Below are positions 1 through 9,065 of a stretch of DNA of 23,118 nt, piece after piece; the stretch's first letter is position 1, and each line of letters begins with the position of its first letter. The notes beneath the pieces are model-generated. The model saw only the letters and a program-made list of their open reading frames with translations, was not told the origin of the DNA and made no database searches. This DNA comes from a virus, in IMG/VR virus record IMGVR_UViG_3300040801_003220, positions 1 to 23,118 of that record. One strand, written 5' to 3'. The position numbers and the translations under genes were made by a program.

Positions 1-80
1 AGAACCGAAACAACGATGGGTTCAAGGACATGGTAGAAAGCTACTACAACGAGATTAAGGAGAATATCGATCATGAGTGA
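1..80 (+). CDS. C-terminal end of an unknown protein (partial)
   Basis: An open frame enters from the left edge and stops at TGA 78-80. The visible tail is about 26 residues, charged, ending ENIDHE. No family can be assigned from this fragment. It overlaps the next start in the form ATGAGTGA (73-80), so the two are probably translationally coupled; the AAGGAG ribosome site of the next gene lies inside this frame. The same ATGAGTGA overlap recurs at the far right of the window. Confidence 0.6.
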   Translation, partial: NRNNDGFKDMVESYYNEIKENIDHE

Positions 81-333
81 GAGTCCTTTTGAAATTCCTG
101 GAAGGGAGTACATTGTACTTCGCATCAATCACGAATGGCAACTATTTTCTCGAGAAAAAGGACTGCAACTCATTGAATTACTTGGACAAGGAATCATTGT
201 TAAAACGAAAAGTTCATACGATTGTGACGAGATCGTAGAGATTCAGTGCTCCGCACCTGAACTAGGACGTATTCGTTTCATGTCCAAGGCAGAAATTCAG
301 GAGGGTCTCTTTAAACAACTACTGGAGAGTTAA
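73..333 (+). CDS. Small unknown protein, 86 aa
   Basis: The ATG at 73 has AAGGAG about ten bases upstream and overlaps the previous stop by eight bases. The protein is soluble, with no membrane segment or recognisable motif; it has a mixed alpha/beta look with a basic middle and one pair of cysteines (near residues 51 and 60). It is directly followed, without gap, by another small gene and then the Dda-like helicase, which suggests an early or replication-linked transcript. I do not recognise a family and assign no function. Confidence 0.75.
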   Translation: MSESPFEIPGREYIVLRINHEWQLFSREKGLQLIELLGQGIIVKTKSSYDCDEIVEIQCSAPELGRIRFMSKAEIQEGLFKQLLES

Positions 334-591
334 ATGAAATCTGAGAAAAATCTGCAGGAATATACAGTTAATCTATTTAATTACGAGTTTACTGTTTTAG
401 CCAGCGTAAACAAAGAGTTTGAACTTACTTTTTGGAAAATTTTAGGTGAAAACAAAGAACACAAACTTCTTACAGCCTTGTTACGGGTTCACTATAACGA
501 TCACATTGTTCGTCAAATACGTGAGCAACACGCTGAAGACGAATACCACTTAGCCAACTACCCAGTTACCTGGGAAGACGTGCCATTTTAA
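334..591 (+). CDS. Small unknown protein, 85 aa
   Basis: The ATG directly follows the TAA of the previous gene; TGGAGAG upstream serves as the ribosome site. The protein is soluble, with alternating hydrophobic and charged stretches and an aromatic-rich C-terminus (a Tyr-Pro-Val-Thr-Trp segment near the end). No catalytic motif, cysteine cluster or membrane helix is visible. Its position nine bases upstream of the helicase start suggests co-transcription with replication genes. The function is unknown. Confidence 0.75.
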   Translation: MKSEKNLQEYTVNLFNYEFTVLASVNKEFELTFWKILGENKEHKLLTALLRVHYNDHIVRQIREQHAEDEYHLANYPVTWEDVPF

Positions 592-600
592 GGAGAAATT

Positions 601-1905
601 ATGACTAATTTGACCAGCTGCCAAGAACAGGCAGCAAGCAAGTTTGCCGGGTGGCTGATCAATCCTGATGAACGTGAATTTGTTCTTACTGGACCTGCCG
701 GGACTGGTAAAACATTTCTAGTTCAGCAGCTAATTAAAGAGGCCCGAAACATTCATGATTTCCACGCTCTCGTGGACGAAGAATGGGCAAAATACCACAA
801 GAGTCTTCATATTGATTTTTGTGCTACTACTCACAAAGCTGCTTCAGTTCTTTCCGAGTCTCTCAATACTGAAGTCCATACTATTAACGCCTACACTGGC
901 ATCGTTCCTCGTTACTCTAAAAAGACTCGGGATATGCGACTGCAAGTGCCTAAGGGTTATCTTAATACCCGCAAAAACACTTACCACACCCATCTGCTAA
1001 TTGTTGATGAATCTTCAATGATTGCTAAAGAATTTTATACGAAGTTCTTTAGCAAATGGCTCCTGCACAGTCCTGACACAAAAGTTCTTTGGATAGGCGA
1101 CAAGCATCAGCTTCCCCCTGTGAAAGAAAAGATGTGTGTCATCTTTGAAGATGATATTCCTCAGGCCGAGCTGAAACAGGTTGTACGCCAATCTCAGAGC
1201 TCACAGCTATCTCAGGTCGTCCAAACCCTTCGGACAGGCGTAGAGGAGCCTGAGAAGCTTCTGGGGGATATGCCTGATGGTAGTGATGGTTCTGTAGTCT
1301 TTCACAAAGATCTTAAGTCTTTTCTTGCAGAGGTAGAAAATACTTGGCCTGACTACGATTCCGATCCTGATGCAAAAATTCTTGCGTGGACGAATGCTCG
1401 AGTAGGCGAGTTTGCTTCTTATCTCCGTAAGTTCTGGGGAGCACCTGAGCACTTTGAAGCAGGTGAGACTGTATGGGTTAACTCTGCAATCTTGGACAGC
1501 AGCTTCAAGATTAAATGCATGGGTTCCCAGCCTGTCAAAATCTTGGACAGTGAAATAAAGACAGAAGAAGATACTTTAGGCCGTCGTTACTTGGTCATGT
1601 ATGACCGCTTTGGTGAAGCACACACAGATTGGTTTTTCATGCCTGATTCTCAGGATGACAAGAAAGCCACAATCGCAAGGCTTTACCAAGAAAAGCAATA
1701 TGACATGGCTTCTAAAGTGAAATTCACATGGGCTGACTTTCGTCAGAACCAGTCTATGACTGTTCACAAGTCTCAGGGCTCTACTTACGAAAAAGTGTTT
1801 GTAGATGCTTCCAACCTTCGGCGTTCTTCTGATCTCAGAAAGCTGCAATACGTAGCTGCTTCTCGTGCATCGAAAGAGCTTCATATTCTTGGAGAGTTCC
1901 AATGA
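601..1905 (+). CDS. Dda-like SF1 DNA helicase
   Basis: At 434 residues it is the size of T4 Dda (about 440). Seen in order: Walker A GPAGTGKT at residues 31-38; Walker B VDESSM with D136-E137; motif III GDKHQLPPV with D167 and Q170; a late segment with TVHKSQGSTYEKVFVD; and a terminal AASRA motif. This order defines superfamily 1B (RecD/Pif1/Dda) 5'-3' helicases. By family, such proteins unwind DNA at replication starts and help strand invasion; that role is inferred here. The start has AAGGAGA seven bases upstream. The stop overlaps the next gene by ATGA. Confidence 0.93.
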   Translation: MTNLTSCQEQAASKFAGWLINPDEREFVLTGPAGTGKTFLVQQLIKEARNIHDFHALVDEEWAKYHKSLHIDFCATTHKAASVLSESLNTEVHTINAYTGIVPRYSKKTRDMRLQVPKGYLNTRKNTYHTHLLIVDESSMIAKEFYTKFFSKWLLHSPDTKVLWIGDKHQLPPVKEKMCVIFEDDIPQAELKQVVRQSQSSQLSQVVQTLRTGVEEPEKLLGDMPDGSDGSVVFHKDLKSFLAEVENTWPDYDSDPDAKILAWTNARVGEFASYLRKFWGAPEHFEAGETVWVNSAILDSSFKIKCMGSQPVKILDSEIKTEEDTLGRRYLVMYDRFGEAHTDWFFMPDSQDDKKATIARLYQEKQYDMASKVKFTWADFRQNQSMTVHKSQGSTYEKVFVDASNLRRSSDLRKLQYVAASRASKELHILGEFQ

Positions 1906-2405
1906 ACCAACACGAACTTAACGTTATGGCAGATTACGTTTATGGTTCTTCTATCAAGTCTGCTAGACGGAACTTAATTGAATGGGCTAGACAAGCTGGA
2001 TCATATCCCGTTTCTTCCTCAATACTGGACTATCAATGTTTCGGTGTTGGGGGAGTTGAGGTTCCAGATCTTTATTTTGATCCTCACTGGGTGGTCGATC
2101 CTGACCACCCTGCTTTTGATCAAATTTATTCTGAAGCCAAAGTAGCAGCCGACCTTATACGACACAAAGAAGGTTATAAAATTTTTCTCTCTTATTTGTA
2201 TGACTTGGGAGTCCACTATACAAAATTAAAAGAGATTATTGGTAAAGAACTTGTGCCTTCGAACGTAATGCTTAAGAGCTTTATGAGATCTCCAATTAAT
2301 TGGACCCCAAACCAAGAAGAAGCCTTGAACACTTACCTTAAACATGCTTCAGAAATTGTAAAACGGGCAAAAGACCAGCTATTTCTGAGATTGCTCGACG
2401 AATAA
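1902..2405 (+). CDS. Unknown protein, 167 aa, between helicase and polymerase
   Basis: It starts inside the helicase stop (ATGA, 1902-1905) with GGAGAG upstream and ends ten bases before the polymerase start. The N-terminal half has a Pro/Asp/His-rich stretch (around residues 54-70); the C-terminal half looks helical and basic. I see no P-loop, metal ligand set or membrane segment. The tight overlap suggests it is made in step with the helicase and could be a replication accessory factor, but this rests on position only. Confidence 0.8.
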   Translation: MNQHELNVMADYVYGSSIKSARRNLIEWARQAGSYPVSSSILDYQCFGVGGVEVPDLYFDPHWVVDPDHPAFDQIYSEAKVAADLIRHKEGYKIFLSYLYDLGVHYTKLKEIIGKELVPSNVMLKSFMRSPINWTPNQEEALNTYLKHASEIVKRAKDQLFLRLLDE

Positions 2406-2415
2406 AGGACTCGAC

Positions 2416-4971
2416 ATGTTAGACTCATTTGAACTTGAGCCAGGGAATAAATCCCTGGCTATTTTTATTTCTCCTAGAGATAAGCATACGGTACGCGAAG
2501 TTGTTCAATCAATCGGTATCAAACTGGAGAAAGTTCAGGTTTTTTGTCTTCAGTACGAAGAAAAAAATAAGGCTCCTGTAAAACGGGTCATTAAGCCTTA
2601 CATTGATCAAGTCACACCAATTATACAGGCTATGGGTATCACCACTGCTGTTGTTCTTGACGGTAACTACTTCAAAACAATGGCCAAGGTTCGCAAAGCA
2701 GATGCATATCTTGCAACTGCTTGTGAAGGTGTCTGGGAAGGCGTAAAAATTTTTTACTACCCAAGTCCTTTTCGGGCAGTTTTCGACCAATCTGTATCTG
2801 AGAAGATAGAACTTGCTGCTCGAGCCATTGAAGATCATCTTACTGGTGGTGTTGGGTTGTTTGGCACTTTTCCTAAACATCATACCCAAATCAGAGGTCT
2901 TGACGTGTCAAGACAGTTCAAGCTTCTGTATCGGCACAAAATTCTCACTTGTGATATTGAAACTCGAGGGCTTCAACCTGAAAAAGGTTGGATTATTACT
3001 CTTGGCTTTGGTGTAGATGAGCAAAACGCTTACACAGGCCCTATCCAAAACAACGAATTTCGGAAAAACGTCAAAGACTTTTTTGAAGAAGGCGGTCGTA
3101 CTTTTATTTGGCACAATGGTTCCTACGATGTTAAATGGCTTATTCGACATCTTTGGATGGAAAATAGTTACGACATTGAGGGAATGGTTCGTGGTCTTGA
3201 AGTTTTCTTCGATCTTAACAAGTACGAAGACACAAAACTTCTTGCTTACTTGGCTACTAACTCATGTTCAGGTAATTCTCTTAGTCTGAAAGATTTGGCA
3301 TTTGAGTTTGCTGGCAACTACGCCCATGAACAAGTTGCTGATTTAAGCAATGTTCCTCTAACAGAAATTCTTGAGTACAACGCGAAAGACGTAGCTGCCA
3401 CATGGTGGGTTTACAAAAAGTACCGAGAAGAAGTACGTAAGACTCAGGAGTCTGTTTATCAGGAAGTTTTTATTCCTTCTATGAAAACCATCACTCAGAT
3501 GGAGCTTGTTGGCTTGCCTCTCAATAAAGGGCAAGTTATCGCAACTTCTTCAGAGCTCAAAGATATTGAAGACGATTTGCTTCGTCGTATTGCCGGACAT
3601 CCTCTTACCCAAGAACTTAACTGGATGCTTCGCAATAAGCACACCGACAAGCGTAACTCTGAGCTCAAGAAAAAAAGAGTGGTTGCTGAAGATTTCATGG
3701 ACATGGAGTTTAATCCTGGCTCTCCTTTACAACTGCAAATGTTGCTCCACGATCTCATGGGGCTCGAAGTTCTTCAGAGAACTGCCACTAAGCAGCCTGC
3801 AACGGACGCTAAGACGCTAAAAGGCCATATCAATACTCTGGCAAGGGTAGAGGGTAAAGAGGCCGAGAAAGAGCTTCTAGGGCTTATTTTGAATTGGTCT
3901 GAGGTATCCAAGATAACAAGCACTTTTCTCAAAGCGTTTAAAGAATACGCAGCTGATAGAGATGGATGGCAATTTCTCCCAGGCAACTTCAACATGGGCG
4001 GAACTAAATCAGGCCGTCAATCCAGTTCAGATCCCAACCTGCAGAATCTCCCCAGTACGGGAACTCAGTATGCCAAACACATCAAGATGTGTATTTCTGC
4101 ACCCCGCTGGGCATCAGACGATTCTAATGGATGGATTTTTCTGGGAGCTGACTATCTGAGTCTTGAAGATAGAATCTCTGCTTTGCAAACAAAAGATCCA
4201 AACAAACTAGCTGTTTATACAGATGGTTACGATGGTCATTCTTTGCGGGCTTACAGCTACTTCAAGGAACAGATGCCTGACATCGATCCAAACAGTGTCG
4301 ATAGCATTAACTCAATTGCTCAGAAGTATTCGCATCTTAGACAAGACGGCAAAATGCCTACATTTGCTTTGACGTACTTGGGTACTTGGATGACGCTTGT
4401 AAAGAACGGAGGTTTTACTGAAGAAGAAGCCAAGCATATTGAGAAACGCTATCACGAGCTTTATCGAGTAGCTGACGAATGGGCCCATGAGCAAATGAGG
4501 CTTGCCCACGAAAGAGGGTATGCCGAATTGGCATTTGGCTTACGCCTGAGAACTCCGGCTCTTGTGGATGTTATTTGGGATGCTCAAGACACGTGGCCCA
4601 AAGAAGCGTACGCTGAACTTAAGACAGCTACTAACGCTCTTGGACAGTCCTACGGTCTACTAAACACACACACAGCTAATCTATTCATGCAACGGGTGTG
4701 GGCAAGTGAGTACCGCTATTCTGTTCTTCCTTGTGCTCATATCCATGACGCTCAGTATTATCTTGTCAGGAACAATCTCCAAACTCTTAAATGGGTAAAT
4801 GACAATTTGATTGAGTGCATGGAATGGAATGAGCTTCCAGAAATTCAGCACCCGCAAGTGAAACTTCGGGCTGAGTTGGATGTTTTCTACCCCACTTGGG
4901 CTAATCCAATTACTTTGCCTAATCGAATCTCTGCTCAGGAGATTTCTAACATACTTAAGGAATCATTATGA
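2416..4971 (+). CDS. Family A DNA polymerase with 3'-5' exonuclease
   Basis: 851 residues. The proofreading domain is visible as exo I DIET (D180), exo II NGSYD (D238) and exo III YNAKD (Y321, D325). The polymerase has motif A DYLSLEDR (D579), motif B R642-x3-K646-x3-F-x3-Y-G-like (the O helix, with Phe at the site that selects against dideoxynucleotides in Pol I) and motif C HDAQ (D778). The residue after the motif C Asp is Ala779 rather than the usual Glu. The N-terminal 170 residues match no domain I recognise; there is no obvious 5' nuclease. The start at 2416 has AAAGGA eight bases upstream. This is the main replicative polymerase of the phage. A terminator-like hairpin sits in codons 8-15. 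Confidence 0.96.
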   Translation: MLDSFELEPGNKSLAIFISPRDKHTVREVVQSIGIKLEKVQVFCLQYEEKNKAPVKRVIKPYIDQVTPIIQAMGITTAVVLDGNYFKTMAKVRKADAYLATACEGVWEGVKIFYYPSPFRAVFDQSVSEKIELAARAIEDHLTGGVGLFGTFPKHHTQIRGLDVSRQFKLLYRHKILTCDIETRGLQPEKGWIITLGFGVDEQNAYTGPIQNNEFRKNVKDFFEEGGRTFIWHNGSYDVKWLIRHLWMENSYDIEGMVRGLEVFFDLNKYEDTKLLAYLATNSCSGNSLSLKDLAFEFAGNYAHEQVADLSNVPLTEILEYNAKDVAATWWVYKKYREEVRKTQESVYQEVFIPSMKTITQMELVGLPLNKGQVIATSSELKDIEDDLLRRIAGHPLTQELNWMLRNKHTDKRNSELKKKRVVAEDFMDMEFNPGSPLQLQMLLHDLMGLEVLQRTATKQPATDAKTLKGHINTLARVEGKEAEKELLGLILNWSEVSKITSTFLKAFKEYAADRDGWQFLPGNFNMGGTKSGRQSSSDPNLQNLPSTGTQYAKHIKMCISAPRWASDDSNGWIFLGADYLSLEDRISALQTKDPNKLAVYTDGYDGHSLRAYSYFKEQMPDIDPNSVDSINSIAQKYSHLRQDGKMPTFALTYLGTWMTLVKNGGFTEEEAKHIEKRYHELYRVADEWAHEQMRLAHERGYAELAFGLRLRTPALVDVIWDAQDTWPKEAYAELKTATNALGQSYGLLNTHTANLFMQRVWASEYRYSVLPCAHIHDAQYYLVRNNLQTLKWVNDNLIECMEWNELPEIQHPQVKLRAELDVFYPTWANPITLPNRISAQEISNILKESL
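2438..2470 (+). terminator. Terminator-like hairpin inside the 5' end of the polymerase gene
   Basis: AGCCAGGGA (2438-2446) pairs perfectly with TCCCTGGCT (2452-2460) around a five-base ATAAA loop, and ATTTTTATTT follows. The shape is that of a rho-independent terminator, but it lies within codons 8-15 of the polymerase. The upstream start codon is well supported by its ribosome site. It may act as an attenuator that translating ribosomes override. It could also be chance; its function is unproven. Confidence 0.5.
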
Positions 4972-5177
4972 AACTTACAAAAGGTTGGTTGTGTCTCTCC
5001 CTGACAGCAGATCAGGGAGAATTACTTTCTTATTACATGCAAAAGATGCTAGATAGCAACGGAGTTGCTAACCCTGAATGGGTTCAGTACGTACGGGATG
5101 CAGCTAAATCTTGGTCTGATACTAAACGCAAGCAAGACAAACAACGGAGAGAATATGAGTTACACAAACAAGCATGA
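4968..5177 (+). CDS. Small unknown protein, 69 aa
   Basis: It begins at the ATGA overlap with the polymerase stop, with TTAAGGAATC upstream as ribosome site. The N-terminal half is mixed; the last 25 residues are strongly basic and glutamine-rich, probably helical. It overlaps the following nuclease start by 23 bases in another frame. No domain is recognised. Its place between polymerase and nuclease suggests a replication-linked role, but nothing in the sequence shows it. Confidence 0.65.
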   Translation: MKLTKGWLCLSLTADQGELLSYYMQKMLDSNGVANPEWVQYVRDAAKSWSDTKRKQDKQRREYELHKQA

Positions 5178-6117
5178 CATTCCACTACCCCTCGCAATTT
5201 GGTTGGCTACTGACAATTACGATTACGATTCCCGTGAAAACAGTGTTTCTGCTACAACTTTGCTGAATCCAATCAAATCAACAATTTTGTCAAAGCGTGT
5301 CGAATACGGTGCTCCTACCGACATCATGGATTTGGTGCCTGCCCGTTTGGGGAGCGCCATCCATGATTCAGTAGAAATGTCTATACGAACTAATTATTTG
5401 GACGCCATGGCAAATCTGGATATCCCTAAAAAAGTTATCGATACTGTTCAGATTGACCCTCATCATGTTGATCTTGAGTTCAAATACGATATTTCACTTG
5501 AACAACGTCACGAAAAAGAAATTGATGGGTTTGTTGTCACTGGTAAATTTGACATTGTTGAAGCAGGCCGAGTCAAAGACATCAAAACTACCAAAACCTA
5601 CAACTGGATCAAAGGCGGTAACGACGACAAATACATGAAACAAGGAAGTATTTATCGTTGGCTTGCTCCACATCTTATTACTGATGACAAAATGGATGTA
5701 CTTATGCTCTTCACGGATTGGAATCCGTTGAAGGCTATTGCTTCCAAAGACTACCCAAAGAATCCGATTATGACTCGAACTCTCGATCTGATGTCAATTG
5801 ACGAGACACAAAGTTGGATTGAGAGTAGACTGGACCTGCTCCGCAGGTTCTGGGATTGTGATCAATCCGAAATCCCTGAATGTACCCCTGAAGAACTCTG
5901 GCAGGAAGATACGACATACGCTTGGTACAAAGACCCCAGTAAACTTACGAGGTCAACCAAAAATTTCGATTCTTATGCAGAAGCCCAAGCTCATAGCAAA
6001 GGCGTAGGGATTATTGTGGAGCGCCCCGGTTCAGTTAAATTCTGCAACTACTGTAATGCAAGCTCTATTTGCTTACAGGCAGAGCGATACCGGGAACAAG
6101 GACTATTAAAGGACTAA
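5155..6117 (+). CDS. PD-(D/E)XK nuclease, RecB/Cas4-like exonuclease
   Basis: 320 residues from the ATG at 5155, chosen over an in-frame ATG at 5065 because CGGAGAGA lies just upstream and the longer form would run through all of the small upstream gene. Motifs in order: GSAIH (H70), GKFD (D133), D142-I-K144 followed by Thr-Thr, and Q163-x3-Y167. This is the core of the RecB/lambda-exonuclease/Cas4 fold. A C-terminal cysteine group, C297-x2-C300-x5-C306, plus an earlier Cys near 251, could hold an iron-sulfur cluster as in Cas4 and AddB-type nucleases. The likely role is DNA end resection for recombination, with the Sak4-like and SSB-like proteins downstream. Confidence 0.88.
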   Translation: MSYTNKHDIPLPLAIWLATDNYDYDSRENSVSATTLLNPIKSTILSKRVEYGAPTDIMDLVPARLGSAIHDSVEMSIRTNYLDAMANLDIPKKVIDTVQIDPHHVDLEFKYDISLEQRHEKEIDGFVVTGKFDIVEAGRVKDIKTTKTYNWIKGGNDDKYMKQGSIYRWLAPHLITDDKMDVLMLFTDWNPLKAIASKDYPKNPIMTRTLDLMSIDETQSWIESRLDLLRRFWDCDQSEIPECTPEELWQEDTTYAWYKDPSKLTRSTKNFDSYAEAQAHSKGVGIIVERPGSVKFCNYCNASSICLQAERYREQGLLKD

Positions 6118-6140
6118 AAATCTAACCTAGAGGACTAAAA

Positions 6141-8288
6141 GTGAGCAAATATCAAAACCTCCCGTTCAATGAGCGGATGGAGGAAGTGGTAGCTATTCTC
6201 CAAAAAAGGACTCAAAACATGGACCCGGTATTCTTCCGGCTCATCGTTGCCTATTTCTTTTCCAAGGTAGCGTCCATGATGCGAGTCAACGTGCAGATTG
6301 CTGATAGCCAGGTTCTTCCTGTCAATATGTACGTAATTAATTTGGCACCTTCTGGCTCTGGTAAAGGTCATTCAATCAACATTATTGAAGACAATATCAT
6401 TGCTCCTTTCCGAACTACCTTTATGAACGAAGTGTTCATCAAGAAGGCTGAGCAAAACATTGCCCGTATTGCTAAACGTCGGGCAACTCGCAATGAGACT
6501 GTTCCTGAAGATGAACTTGCAGCAGCAATGCGAGAATTTGAAGACCTGGGTGAACTTCCCTTTTCTTTCGACTCAGCTACTGGACCAGCACTTAAGCAGA
6601 TGAGAACTAAGCTCCTCATGGCAGGTGCTGGCTCCATGAACCTCGAGATTGATGAAATCGGTTCCAACCTTCTGGGTAATATGGAACCGTTGAACATGTA
6701 TCTCGAATTGTTCGATGCTGGCAAAATTAAGCCTAAGCTTATCAAGAACACAAACGAGAACCGACGTTCTGAGGACTTGGTTGGCATTACACCAGCTAAT
6801 CTTTGCATGTTTGGTACTCCGCCTAAGCTTCTTGATGGTGGTAAGACCGAGCAAGAGTTCGATGGCTTTCTTGAAACAGGCTATGCTCGTCGTTGTTTCT
6901 TTGGCTTCTCCCGCCGAAGAGCAACCCAGGCTAAGCAAACTGCTCAGGATCTTTACGACATCTACAACGATCCAAAGAGCTCTAGCAAACTTCAGGTGCT
7001 GGGTGCTCATATTGAGCGACTGGCAAAAGTCTCTGGCTTTGGTCGAACCATGACCATGCCTAAAGACGTGTCACTGGCTTTGTTCGAATACCGTCTGTGG
7101 TGCCAAGAGCAAGCTGATGAAATGCCTGAGCACTTCGAGGTACGGAAAGCCGAGATGGCTCACCGTTACTTTAAAGTTGCCAAGCTGGCTGCTGTTTACT
7201 CCTACATTGATGGCATGTCAGAAGTCACTATGGATAGTCTTGAGAACGCCATTGCCATGTCTGAAATGTCAGGACAAGCTTTTGAGCAGATTCTGCATCG
7301 TGAACGTCCTCACGCAAAGCTTGCTCAGTACATTGCATCTAATCCAGGCGCATTGACTGAAGCTGATCTCATCGAAGATTTGCCTTATTACAAAGGCAGC
7401 AAACAGCATTTGCAACAGATGATGACTTACGCCGTGGCACATGGCTACCGTGAAGGCATTTACATCAAAGAGGAGGTGATCGACGACATCAAGTTCTATT
7501 CTGGGGAAATGGTTCCTGAAACTGATACAGATAGAATCCTTGTGGCTTACTCTACTGACATTGCTCAGGGGTATGACTACAAGCGAATCAAGTTTGATCA
7601 GATTCACAAGCTAACCCAAGCTCCCGGAAGGCACTGGATTACTCATGCCGTACGTGGTGGTCACCGACGCGAAGAAAATGTCGTAGAAGGCTGTAATCTG
7701 GTTGTTCTTGACATCGATGACAGTGTGTCAATTGACATGGCTAAATCGCTGCTCAAGAACTACCGTTTCCACCTTTACACGACCAAGCGCCATACTGCTC
7801 AAAATCATCGATTCAGAATTGTGATGCCTTTGTCTCATGAAGTATCTTTGGATGCTTCTGACTTCAAGCAATTCATGAACAATATCTTTGATTGGCTTCC
7901 TTTTGAAGTGGACCGTCAAACAGGCCAAAGAGCACGTAAGTGGCTGTCACACAAAGGAAATTACTGGTATAATGAGGGTGATCTGTTACCAGCACTCCAC
8001 TTCGTACCTAACACCAAGAAAGCAGAACAACAACGAGCTCGAATCAATGAGCAAACTAACCTGTCTGCACTGGAACGGTGGTACGTAAATAACGCTGACA
8101 TCAAGGGTCGGAACAATGTTCTGATGAAGTATGCCTATGCTCTCGTGGACGCAAAGAAAACGCTTCCCGAGATCCAGGATCATGTACTGAAACTGAACCG
8201 TAAGTTTCCTGATCCTCTTGATGAAGCAGAAGTGCTGTCCACGGTCATGGTGACAGCCAGTACTGAACTCTCTAAACGAGGAAATTAA
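6141..8288 (+). CDS. P-loop ATPase fused to archaeo-eukaryotic-type primase
   Basis: 715 residues with a GTG start at 6141, preceded by GAGGA. The N-terminal half has Walker A APSGSGKGHS (K75) and a Walker B-like LEIDEIG (D171-E172), resembling DUF3987-type phage helicase/ATPase domains. The C-terminal half has LDIDD (D524, D526), then a basic segment with H551 and an HRFRIVMPL stretch (R557, R559), the signature arrangement of AEP primases (metal aspartates, then His and Arg). The last 60 residues (RNNVLMKYAYAL...) fit a PriCT-type helical domain. It would supply primers and unwinding for the family-A polymerase. The order ATPase-primase is the reverse of many PrimPol-helicase fusions. Confidence 0.85.
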   Translation: MSKYQNLPFNERMEEVVAILQKRTQNMDPVFFRLIVAYFFSKVASMMRVNVQIADSQVLPVNMYVINLAPSGSGKGHSINIIEDNIIAPFRTTFMNEVFIKKAEQNIARIAKRRATRNETVPEDELAAAMREFEDLGELPFSFDSATGPALKQMRTKLLMAGAGSMNLEIDEIGSNLLGNMEPLNMYLELFDAGKIKPKLIKNTNENRRSEDLVGITPANLCMFGTPPKLLDGGKTEQEFDGFLETGYARRCFFGFSRRRATQAKQTAQDLYDIYNDPKSSSKLQVLGAHIERLAKVSGFGRTMTMPKDVSLALFEYRLWCQEQADEMPEHFEVRKAEMAHRYFKVAKLAAVYSYIDGMSEVTMDSLENAIAMSEMSGQAFEQILHRERPHAKLAQYIASNPGALTEADLIEDLPYYKGSKQHLQQMMTYAVAHGYREGIYIKEEVIDDIKFYSGEMVPETDTDRILVAYSTDIAQGYDYKRIKFDQIHKLTQAPGRHWITHAVRGGHRREENVVEGCNLVVLDIDDSVSIDMAKSLLKNYRFHLYTTKRHTAQNHRFRIVMPLSHEVSLDASDFKQFMNNIFDWLPFEVDRQTGQRARKWLSHKGNYWYNEGDLLPALHFVPNTKKAEQQRARINEQTNLSALERWYVNNADIKGRNNVLMKYAYALVDAKKTLPEIQDHVLKLNRKFPDPLDEAEVLSTVMVTASTELSKRGN

Positions 8289-9014
8289 ATGAGCAACCGT
8301 AATATCGTTCTGATTTCCGGTAAATCCGCATCTGGCAAAACTGCCAGTTTGCGGGATCTGGAAAACCAAGATGGTGTGTTGTATCTGAACTGCGAGTCAA
8401 ATAAGGAACTTCCTTTTCCCTCTAAGTTTCGGAAAACCTCCATCACCGATCCGCTTCACATTTTCTCCTATATGGAGAAGGCTGAGAAGTCAGAAAACAT
8501 TCATACCATTGTGATCGATACGATTACGTACATGATGGATATGTATGAGTCCCAGCATGTACTCACCGCTGCCAACACAATGAAAGCATGGGGTGAGTAT
8601 GCACAGTTCTTTAAAAAACTCATGCAACAGTATGTTGCTAAGTCTACAAAGAACGTTGTCATGATTGGACATACTTCTGACGTTCTGAACGAAGGTGAAA
8701 TGATTACCGAGACTCTTGTCAAGGTAAAAGGCTCCCTGATGAATCAGGGTATCGAGTCTTACTTCAACAATGTCATCTCTGCCAAGAAAGTTCCGCTTAA
8801 CAAGTTGGACGGTTACGAGAATGACTTGCTGAACATTACCCCTCGTGATGAAGCGGTAGGTTTCAAATATGTTTACCAGACCATGTTGACTAAAGACACG
8901 GTAAACGAACGTATCCGTGGTCCCATGCTGATGTGGGACGACAGCGAAACCTTTATCGATAACAATCTTCAGTATGTGCTTGAGCGTCTGCACAAGTATT
9001 ACGAAGAAGACTAA
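8289..9014 (+). CDS. Sak4-like RecA-fold ATPase (single-strand annealing/recombination)
   Basis: 241 residues, starting directly after the primase stop with GAGGAAA upstream. Walker A GKSASGKT is at residues 11-18; the segment VLYLNCESNKELPF (about 30-43) is typical of Sak4/AAA_24 phage proteins; Walker B IHTIVID ends at D77; a GHT motif near residue 128 fits the sensor position. Sak4 proteins are RAD51-related core ATPases that act with a phage SSB, and an SSB-like gene follows. It probably drives strand annealing during recombination-dependent replication. Confidence 0.88.
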   Translation: MSNRNIVLISGKSASGKTASLRDLENQDGVLYLNCESNKELPFPSKFRKTSITDPLHIFSYMEKAEKSENIHTIVIDTITYMMDMYESQHVLTAANTMKAWGEYAQFFKKLMQQYVAKSTKNVVMIGHTSDVLNEGEMITETLVKVKGSLMNQGIESYFNNVISAKKVPLNKLDGYENDLLNITPRDEAVGFKYVYQTMLTKDTVNERIRGPMLMWDDSETFIDNNLQYVLERLHKYYEED

Positions 9015-9020
9015 TCTTCT

Positions 9021-9033
9021 GCGGCTCCGCCGC
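9021..9033 (+). terminator. Short GC hairpin after the Sak4-like gene
   Basis: GCGGC, three-base loop TCC, GCCGC, followed by TTCTCTGATTTATT. The stem is strong but the T tract is broken, so it may be a weak terminator or a transcript-processing/stability hairpin that lowers read-through into the SSB-like gene. Confidence 0.4.
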
Positions 9034-9065
9034 TTCTCTGATTTATTCACTAATAGGAGAGACTT

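Noticed and set aside
5065-5154. Longer N-terminus for the PD-(D/E)XK nuclease
   Set aside because: It would overlap nearly half of the small upstream gene and lacks a ribosome site, while ATG 5155 has a strong one.
8490-9050. A long - strand open frame opposite the Sak4-like gene
   Set aside because: It is the shadow of a well-supported + strand gene and has no ribosome site or recognisable product.
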